A stretch of 29,316 nt of DNA from Bacteroidota bacterium (GTDB lineage Bacteria; Bacteroidota; Bacteroidia; Chitinophagales; Chitinophagaceae), in assembly GCA_026391115.1 (NCBI GenBank), contig JAPLER010000027.1, positions 1-29,316 of the forward strand. Reading direction: 5' to 3'. The position numbers were made by a program, and so were the translations under genes. The number at the start of each line of letters is the position of its first letter. The stretch's first letter is position 1. Shown here piece by piece: positions 23,559-29,316 of this stretch. The notes under the pieces were generated by a model, which ran no database searches, was not told the DNA's origin, and saw only the letters and a list, made by a program, of their open reading frames with translations.

Positions 23559-24797
23559 ATGATTCAATTTAATAAATACACTTTAGATAATGGTTTACGT
23601 GTGATAATACACGAAGATAAGAGCACACCAATGGCTGTTGTAAATGTGATGTACGATGTAGGTGCAAGAGATGAAAATCCTAATCAAACAGGCTTTGCAC
23701 ATTTGTTTGAACATTTAATGTTTGGTGGTAGCGTTAATATAGAAGACTATGATGAGCCTTTACAACGTGCAGGTGGAGAAAATAATGCTTACACCACAAA
23801 TGATTTAACCAATTATTACTGCCAGTTACCAGCAGAAAATTTAGAAACTGCAATGTGGTTAGAGAGTGATAGAATGTTAAGTTTGGCTTTCAATAAAAAA
23901 AGTTTAGAAACACAACGCAAAGTAGTTTGCGAAGAGTTTAAAGAACATTATATCAATAAACCTTATGGCGATGTTTGGGCAAAAATGAGAGCATTAACTT
24001 ATACCACACATCCATATCAATGGATGACCATTGGTAAAGAGTTAAGCCATGTTGAAAATGCCACATTAGACGATGTAAAAAACTTTTTCAAAAAGCATTA
24101 TTGCCCAGCAAATGCTATTGTAGTTATTGCAGGAAACATAGAAACTGCCAAAGCTTTGGAGCTTGCCAATAAATGGTTTGGTAGTATACCAAGTGGAGAA
24201 AAATATAATAGAAATTTACCACAAGAACCTCTGCAACTTGCAGCAAGAGAGCTTGACGTAACCGCTGATGTGCCTTTAGATGCTTTAGTAAAAGCCTGGC
24301 ATATTGATAGCAGATTAGAAAAAGGATATTATGTTGCAGATTTAATAACTGAAGTATTAGGAGGAGGAGGTTCGTCTCGTTTATTTCAAAAACTAGTTAA
24401 AGAAAAACAATTGTTTTCTAATTTGGATTGTTATCATTTTGGTAGTGTTGACAAAGGTTTAATAGCTATTGAAGGTAAATTGGTAAAAGGAAAATCAATG
24501 CAGGATGCAGAACAAGCTATTGAAGAAGAGTTGCAAAAAATAATGACTGAACTAGTGAGTGATAGTGAACTGCAAAAAGTAAAAAACAAAACTGAAAGTG
24601 TTATTGCTTTTGAAGATATGGCTTTAATGAGCCGTGCAAATAGTTTGGCTTTTTACGAATTACTTGGCGATGTAAATATGATGAACACTGAATTGCAGAA
24701 ATATCAAACTGTTACAACACAAGATATATTAGAATATAGTAAACAAATTTTTGATAAGAATAATAGTAATACGTTGAGGTATTATAGTAAGAATTAA
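23559..24797 (+). CDS. M16 zinc peptidase, catalytic partner
   Basis: A 412-residue pitrilysin/mitochondrial-processing-peptidase-like (M16B) metallopeptidase. The inverted zinc motif HLFEH is at residues 48-52 (H48, E51, H52), and the third ligand is a Glu in VVCEEFKEH (E125 or E126). GGENNAYTTNDLTNYY and the C-terminal half with LGGGGSSRLFQKLVKEKQLF are as in the family. No signal peptide is seen, so it is probably cytoplasmic. It is followed after 11 bases by a second M16 gene without the zinc motif. The two probably form a heterodimer that degrades peptides, as in known two-subunit M16B peptidases. The substrate is unknown. Confidence 0.94.
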   Translation: MIQFNKYTLDNGLRVIIHEDKSTPMAVVNVMYDVGARDENPNQTGFAHLFEHLMFGGSVNIEDYDEPLQRAGGENNAYTTNDLTNYYCQLPAENLETAMWLESDRMLSLAFNKKSLETQRKVVCEEFKEHYINKPYGDVWAKMRALTYTTHPYQWMTIGKELSHVENATLDDVKNFFKKHYCPANAIVVIAGNIETAKALELANKWFGSIPSGEKYNRNLPQEPLQLAARELDVTADVPLDALVKAWHIDSRLEKGYYVADLITEVLGGGGSSRLFQKLVKEKQLFSNLDCYHFGSVDKGLIAIEGKLVKGKSMQDAEQAIEEELQKIMTELVSDSELQKVKNKTESVIAFEDMALMSRANSLAFYELLGDVNMMNTELQKYQTVTTQDILEYSKQIFDKNNSNTLRYYSKN

Positions 24798-24808
24798 GAA
24801 TAATATAA

Positions 24809-26089
24809 ATGCTAAATAGAACAATACAACCCACAATAACACAACCTGTAGATTTTAATTTATATCTAAAACCATATCATCATTTTGCATTAGATAATGG
24901 TGTAGATGTGTATGCTATTGAAGCTGGCGAACAAGAGGTTTTAATGCTTGATTTGGTGTTTGATGCAGGTAACTGGTTTGAAGATAAAAAAGTAATTGCA
25001 GCTTCTGCAAACTTTTTGTTGAAGAATGGCACAAGTAATAAAACAGCTTTTGAAATTAATGAGCACTTTGATTTTTATGGTGCTTATTTAAATAGAAGTT
25101 GCTACAATGAAACTGCAACAATAACACTACACGCATTAAGCAAAAACTTAGCAGAGCTGACTCCAGTGATTACAGAAATAGTTAGTGATGCTGTTTTTCC
25201 AGAGGAAGAATTAAACATCTACAAACAAAATCAAAAACAAAGACTTGAAGTTAATTTAAAGAAATGTGATTTTGTTGCCACACGTTTAATTGATGAGTAT
25301 TTATTTGGTATGCATCATCCTTATGGAACATACAATTCAACTGTAGATTATGATAACGTTGATAAAGAAAGTATAATAAAATTCTATAATCAATATTATA
25401 AAAATGGAAATTGCAAAATATTTATTGCAGGTAAATTACCTGATAATTATGAAACAGTATTGAATAATGCATTTGGAGCATTACCATTAAACATCAATAC
25501 AAATGTAAAAAAAGAAATAGTAAGCACACCTGCAACAGAAAAAAAATATCATATCATCAACGATGAAAATGGGGTACAGGCAGCACTGCGTATTGCAAGA
25601 AATTTTCCTAATAAACACCATCTAGATTTTCAAAAAACGTTGGTGTTGAATAATGTGTTTGGTGGATTTTTTGGTAGCCGTTTAATGAGCAATATTCGTG
25701 AAGACAAAGGCTACACTTATGGTATACATTCTTATTTGCAAAATCATATACAAGAAAGTGCCTGGATGATAAGTACAGAATGTGGACGAGATGTTGCTAA
25801 TGCAACTATCGATGAAGTGTATAAAGAAATGAAGATTTTGCAAGACGCTTTAATAGATAAAGAAGAGTTAGAATTAGTGAAAAATTATATGATAGGCACT
25901 TTGCTTGGCGACCTTGATGGGCCTTTTCAAATTTTGGCACGTTGGAAAAGTTATATTTTAAATGGGTTCGACGAAAGTTATTTTACCAAAGCTATTAACA
26001 CCATTAAAACAGTAACATCAGAGGAATTGCAAGTACTTGCAAAAAAATATTTAAACCCAAATGAGTTTTTTGAGCTAACAGTAATCTAA
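24809..26089 (+). CDS. M16 peptidase-like partner without zinc site
   Basis: A 426-residue M16-family protein. Where the zinc motif would be, it has AANFLLKNGTSNKTAFE, without HxxEH, so it should not be catalytic. The C-terminal half keeps the Arg/Tyr substrate-binding motif GSRLMSNIREDKGYTYG, which is normally supplied in trans by the inactive subunit. It lies 11 bases after the catalytic gene in the same direction, a clear two-gene operon. It has no signal peptide. Confidence 0.93.
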   Translation: MLNRTIQPTITQPVDFNLYLKPYHHFALDNGVDVYAIEAGEQEVLMLDLVFDAGNWFEDKKVIAASANFLLKNGTSNKTAFEINEHFDFYGAYLNRSCYNETATITLHALSKNLAELTPVITEIVSDAVFPEEELNIYKQNQKQRLEVNLKKCDFVATRLIDEYLFGMHHPYGTYNSTVDYDNVDKESIIKFYNQYYKNGNCKIFIAGKLPDNYETVLNNAFGALPLNINTNVKKEIVSTPATEKKYHIINDENGVQAALRIARNFPNKHHLDFQKTLVLNNVFGGFFGSRLMSNIREDKGYTYGIHSYLQNHIQESAWMISTECGRDVANATIDEVYKEMKILQDALIDKEELELVKNYMIGTLLGDLDGPFQILARWKSYILNGFDESYFTKAINTIKTVTSEELQVLAKKYLNPNEFFELTVI

Positions 26090-26111
26090 TTTTACTGTTT
26101 ACTTTAGTATT

Positions 26112-26492
26112 ATGATTAAGTTTATTACAAAAGCAATTCTAACATCTGTAGCTGTTTTGCTAGCTTCTTATTTACTAGATGGCGTAACTGTTGATAGCAC
26201 CTTAACAGCAATGATTGTTGCTGTGGTATTGGGTTTATTAAACACTTTTATTAAACCTATTTTAATTGTACTTACAATACCATTTACCATTGTAACACTT
26301 GGTTTGTTCTTAATATTTATTAATATTATTATTGTGTATTGGGCAAGCGAAATTGTAAAAGGTTTTAAAGTAGATAGCTGGTTTAGTGCATTACTTTTTA
26401 GCCTTATTGTTTCATTTACATCTAGCTTATTAGAAAAGTGGATTAACCAATACAAGGAAAAAAGAGAAGAGGACAATATTCAAAGTTTTTAA
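26112..26492 (+). CDS. Phage-holin-IV-family small membrane protein
   Basis: A 126-residue protein of the family first named for a mycobacteriophage four-span holin (superfamily IV). Four hydrophobic spans lie at about 5-22, 32-52, 56-82 and 92-108. The motif LGLLNTFIKPILIVLTIPFTIVTLGLF is typical. The tail is charged (EKWINQYKEKREED). Despite the family name, nothing around it is phage-like and it is probably an ordinary housekeeping membrane protein of unknown role. It starts 22 bases after the M16 pair and may be co-transcribed. Confidence 0.88.
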   Translation: MIKFITKAILTSVAVLLASYLLDGVTVDSTLTAMIVAVVLGLLNTFIKPILIVLTIPFTIVTLGLFLIFINIIIVYWASEIVKGFKVDSWFSALLFSLIVSFTSSLLEKWINQYKEKREEDNIQSF

Positions 26493-26532
26493 TAAAATCG
26501 AATCTTTCATCCAAATAATTCAATAAGTACTT

Positions 26533-26739
26533 ATGGGGCTTTTTCTTTTTTTTATCCTTCCAATACTGTTGGCTTGTATATCTGGTTATTTTATTTCAAG
26601 TAAGGTTTATAAATTGCTTATTAAAAAACAAAACAAGTATGCAATGTTTTGGAAAAGTATTGTTTTTTTGGTTTCAGGATTTTTAATATGGATTGGGCTG
26701 ATGGCAATCATAATAAGTCAGGTAGACTTCCAACGTTAG
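26533..26739 (+). CDS. Small two-span membrane protein of unknown function
   Basis: A 68-residue protein with hydrophobic spans at about 3-22 and 43-63 and a basic middle (KVYKLLIKKQNKYAMFWK). It starts 40 bases after the holin-like gene, so it may share the transcript. Its TAG stop overlaps the TAA stop of the convergent DUF2306 gene within the four bases TTAG (26736-26739). No family is recognised. Confidence 0.6.
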   Translation: MGLFLFFILPILLACISGYFISSKVYKLLIKKQNKYAMFWKSIVFLVSGFLIWIGLMAIIISQVDFQR

Positions 26740-27356
26740 CGTTTTATTTTATAAATAATTATTTCTGCTAAAAGTAAATTAGGTACAAAACCCATCCACG
26801 CATCTACCATATATAAATGCTCTTGATTCAAAATAATTGGAGCTAAAATTATTTTCCAGGTTCTTAATGTAATAGCAGAAAATGTCAAGGCGTAACTTCT
26901 TATCATATAGTATTTATGTTCTTTAAGTTCTTTTGACTTTGCTTTACGCAAAGCTGTTAGCGTAAAGTAAAACCACAATATATCTAAGATAAAGAAAGCT
27001 ATTTTGGAAGGTAAATGTCCGTTGGCATAATAAGCCATTACCAAACCAGCAGGAAAATTAATGAACAAGACAAATACAATATAAATTTTGCCTAAAGCTC
27101 TATGCAGTTTTCTATTATTTTTAAGTAAATGATTTGAAAATTGAGTAAATCCTGCAAGTAGTGTAAATATGCTACAGAATACGTGTGTATAAAAGCAAAA
27201 CAGCCAAAAACGGTTATTTAAATATTCTTGTTTTTTAGCAAGAAAGGCATAGTTTGTGTCAAAATTAGCATAGCCTATAATTGTTCTAAGCATTAAAAAC
27301 GTTGATAACGAAAGAACCAAATAGGTAAACAAATCTTTGAATAACGACTTAAACAT
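26736..27356 (-). CDS. DUF2306-family membrane protein
   Basis: A 206-residue protein with six or seven membrane spans, of the DUF2306 family. Typical stretches are FYTHVFCSIFTLLAGFTQF, LHRALGKIYIVFVLFINFPAGLVMAYYANG, and HKYYMIRSYALTFSAITLRTWKIIL, which hold conserved His and Arg residues. The role of the family is unknown. The gene is divergent from leuS (87 bases between start codons) and converges on the 68-residue gene with overlapping stops. Confidence 0.88.
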   Translation of the reverse strand: MFKSLFKDLFTYLVLSLSTFLMLRTIIGYANFDTNYAFLAKKQEYLNNRFWLFCFYTHVFCSIFTLLAGFTQFSNHLLKNNRKLHRALGKIYIVFVLFINFPAGLVMAYYANGHLPSKIAFFILDILWFYFTLTALRKAKSKELKEHKYYMIRSYALTFSAITLRTWKIILAPIILNQEHLYMVDAWMGFVPNLLLAEIIIYKIKR

Positions 27357-27390
27357 TTGTGCAAATAAAGCAATTCAATTTCTATTAAAC

Positions 27391-27421
27391 TTTCCTCACA
27401 AAATCACAACCCATATTTTCG
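27391..27421 (+). promoter_or_regulatory. Candidate leuS promoter
   Basis: TTTC (27391-27394) and TATTTTCG (27414-27421) are separated by 19 bases, the usual spacing of Bacteroidota -33 and -7 elements, each with one G/C or T/C difference from TTTG and TAnnTTTG. The leader would be about 17 bases. Confidence 0.5.
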
Positions 27422-27443
27422 CAGCAAATAGCAATCGAAAATA

Positions 27444-29316
27444 ATGGAATATAATTTTAGGTCAATCGAGCAAAAATGGCAACAGCACTGGAAAGAAACC
27501 AAAGCTTACAAAGTTTCAAATGAAAGCACAAAACCAAAGTATTATGTGCTGGATATGTTTCCTTATCCAAGTGGTGCAGGATTGCACGTTGGGCACCCTT
27601 TGGGTTATATAGCAAGTGATATTTATAGCAGATACAAACGCCTGAAAGGCTTTAATGTGTTGCATCCTATGGGTTTTGATAGTTTTGGTTTGCCAGCAGA
27701 ACAGTATGCTATCGAAACTGGTCAGCACCCAGCAGAAACTACCAAAAAAAACATAGCTACTTTTAAAAGTCAGTTAGATAAAATTGGGTTTTGTTATGAT
27801 TGGGATAGAGAAGTGCAAACGTCCAATCCTAACTATTATAAATGGACACAAAAGATTTTTTTAGAATTATACAACAGCTATTTCTGCAATAGTTGCAAGC
27901 AAGCAAAACCTATTTCAGAACTAATTAAAAAATATGAAACCAAAGGCAGCAGCAAGTTTACTGCTGAGCAATGGAATGGTTTTTCTGTTGCTGAAAAAGA
28001 AGAATGGTTAATGCAACGCAGATTAGCTTTTAGCAAATATGGCGAAGTAAACTGGTGCGAAGCATTGGGAACTGTATTGGCAAATGATGAAGTAGTAAAT
28101 GGTGTAAGTGAACGTGGTGGACATCCTGTAGAAAAAAAGAAAATGCGTCAGTGGTATTTGCGTATTACTGCTTATGCTGAACGTTTGTTGCAAGGCCTGG
28201 AAACAGTGGATTTTAGCGATAGTATGAAAGAAATACAACGCAACTGGATTGGACGTTCAGAGGGGTCAGAAATTAGTTTTAAAGTCCACAGTCCACAGTC
28301 GACTGTAGACGGTCGTCAGCTTACTGTTTACACCACTCGACCAGATACTATTTTTGGTGTTGACTTTATGGTGCTTGCACCAGAGCTGGATTACATATTA
28401 GACATTGCAAGCAGCGAACAAAAACAAGCTGTTGAAGATTACATAAAATATGTAAAATGTCGTAGTGATAGAGAACGCCAAGCTGAGGTTAAACAAGTTA
28501 CAGGTTGCTTTACGGGTGCTTATGCTATCAATCCTTTTAATGGTAAAGAAATTCCTATTTATATTGCCGAGTATGTATTGGCAGGTTATGGCACAGGAGC
28601 TATAATGGCTGTGCCTTGTGGCGATGAGCGTGATTTTAAATTTGCCCAACATTTCAACATTCCTGTTACAAATATTATTGGCGATGCTTTCAATGGCACA
28701 GAAGCCAATCCTACAAAAGATGCTGTGTTACAAAACAGCGATTTCTTAAATGGTTTGGTAATGCGTGATGCGATGAAAGTCGCTAATGATAAGATTGAAG
28801 AAATGGGCATTGGTAAAAGAAAAGTAAACTACAGAATGCGTGATGCTGGCTTTAGCAGACAACGTTATTGGGGCGAACCTTTTCCTATTTTATGGAAAGA
28901 AGGCGTGCCAACTGCATTAACCGAAAATGATTTGCCATTGGAGTTGCCACACGTTGAAAAATATGGGCCAGGCCCTGATGGCGAAGGACCTTTAGCTAAT
29001 ATTACAGAATGGGTCAACCTCCCTTCTCCTTCAGGAGAAGGGTTGGGGATGAGGCGAGAAACTTCTACAATGCCTGGTTATGCTGGTAGTAGCTGGTATT
29101 TTTTGCGTTATATGGATCCTAATAACGACAAGGAATTTGTAAGCAAACAAGCAAGTGATTACTGGAGTAGTGTTGACTTATATATTGGTGGAACAGAACA
29201 CGCTGTTGGGCATTTATTGTATAGCCGTATGTGGACGAAAGTCTTGTTTGATTTGGGTTATATCAGTTTTGAAGAACCATTTAAGAAATTGTTGAATCAA
29301 GGGATGATACAAGGAA
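27444..29316 (+). CDS. leuS: Leucyl-tRNA synthetase, 5' part (cut by window end)
   Basis: The first 624 codons of leucyl-tRNA synthetase, which charges tRNA-Leu. The frame is open to the window edge. The HIGH-type motif is in MFPYPSGAGLHVGHPLGY. A zinc-type cysteine pair CNSCKQAK follows, then WYLRITAYAERLL. The CP1 editing domain includes TVYTTRPDTIFGVDF and GTGAIMAVPCGDERDFKFA. Near the window end are MPGYAGSSWYFLRYMDP and IGGTEHAVGHLLYSRMWTK. The KMSKS loop lies beyond the window. Two palindromic repeats sit inside the gene without breaking the frame: one codes for residues about 281-292 near the editing domain, the other for residues about 525-537, in a loop before RETSTMPGYAG. Both replace variable loops, so the enzyme is probably active. 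Confidence 0.97.
   Translation, partial: MEYNFRSIEQKWQQHWKETKAYKVSNESTKPKYYVLDMFPYPSGAGLHVGHPLGYIASDIYSRYKRLKGFNVLHPMGFDSFGLPAEQYAIETGQHPAETTKKNIATFKSQLDKIGFCYDWDREVQTSNPNYYKWTQKIFLELYNSYFCNSCKQAKPISELIKKYETKGSSKFTAEQWNGFSVAEKEEWLMQRRLAFSKYGEVNWCEALGTVLANDEVVNGVSERGGHPVEKKKMRQWYLRITAYAERLLQGLETVDFSDSMKEIQRNWIGRSEGSEISFKVHSPQSTVDGRQLTVYTTRPDTIFGVDFMVLAPELDYILDIASSEQKQAVEDYIKYVKCRSDRERQAEVKQVTGCFTGAYAINPFNGKEIPIYIAEYVLAGYGTGAIMAVPCGDERDFKFAQHFNIPVTNIIGDAFNGTEANPTKDAVLQNSDFLNGLVMRDAMKVANDKIEEMGIGKRKVNYRMRDAGFSRQRYWGEPFPILWKEGVPTALTENDLPLELPHVEKYGPGPDGEGPLANITEWVNLPSPSGEGLGMRRETSTMPGYAGSSWYFLRYMDPNNDKEFVSKQASDYWSSVDLYIGGTEHAVGHLLYSRMWTKVLFDLGYISFEEPFKKLLNQGMIQG
28283..28316. repeat. Palindromic repeat inside leuS, first
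   Basis: Two AGTCCAC units (28283-28296) lead into GTCCACAGTC (28291-28300) and GACTGTAGAC (28301-28310), which are reverse complements with one mismatch. In the leuS frame it reads VHSPQSTVDGRQ between FK and LTVYTTRPDT. Confidence 0.7.
29017..29054. repeat. Palindromic repeat inside leuS, second
   Basis: CCCTTCTCCT (29021-29030) and AGGAGAAGGG (29033-29042) are perfect reverse complements around TC, followed by the G-rich tail TTGGGGATGAGG. The hairpin-plus-G-rich-tail layout is like that of the repeats at 7-45 and 229-271. In frame it codes LPSPSGEGLGMR. Confidence 0.8.

Noticed and set aside
26112..26492. Prophage remnant, suggested by the holin-family name
   Set aside because: No phage genes, integrase or attachment site nearby; the family is widespread in non-phage settings.

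Overview
The window looks like a chromosomal segment of a Bacteroidota bacterium, most likely of the Chitinophagaceae or a relative. The DNA is AT-rich. Exported proteins end their signal peptides in Ala-Gln. Several genes carry the Bacteroidota -7 promoter motif TAnnTTTG (or TAnnTTCG) just upstream. The RpoB, RNase Y, Cox3/Cox4, M16 and PIG-L proteins are also of the types usual in this phylum. The genus call is inference.

Left part (1-4924): a repeat-rich stretch. A DUF559 (Vsr-like) nuclease gene (290-712) lies between inverted copies of a G/C-rich palindromic repeat. A 169-bp derivative with no intact gene lies before it, and further repeat copies follow. rmuC (1158-2597) comes next. The gap after it (2598-3358) has no credible gene but holds three tandem copies of a two-hairpin element, with a fourth copy at 914-980. 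The arms of these hairpins change in a compensatory way between copies. A periplasmic or lipid-anchored FKBP isomerase gene (minus strand) and a promoter region with four 11-bp direct repeats lead to rpoB.

Middle part (4925-15450): rpoB stands alone. It has its own promoter and a strong terminator, with neither rplJL before it nor rpoC after it. Then follow a small outer-membrane-type protein, a cytochrome oxidase subunit III/IV pair, a YdeI/OmdA-family protein, a TolC-type outer-membrane channel, RNase Y and a deoxynucleoside kinase. Most are single-gene units separated by hairpin terminators.

Right part (15451-29316): a minus-strand group made of a large exported PIG-L-type deacetylase, two tiny membrane proteins (52 and 40 residues) and a sodium:solute symporter. 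The two tiny genes overlap each other, and the second overlaps the symporter gene in an ATGA junction. Next are a YceI-family exported protein, a PIF1-like helicase with RecQ-like C-terminal HRDC and helix-turn-helix regions, a pair of M16 peptidases (one with the zinc motif, one without), two small membrane proteins, a DUF2306 membrane protein, and the 5' two thirds of leuS. The leuS reading frame carries two palindromic repeat insertions that keep the frame open.

The most unusual features are the DUF559/inverted-repeat element with its mini-derivative, the covarying double-hairpin array, the isolated rpoB, the in-frame palindromes in leuS and the two micro-proteins coupled to the symporter. 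No tRNA, rRNA, CRISPR array or prophage was seen.
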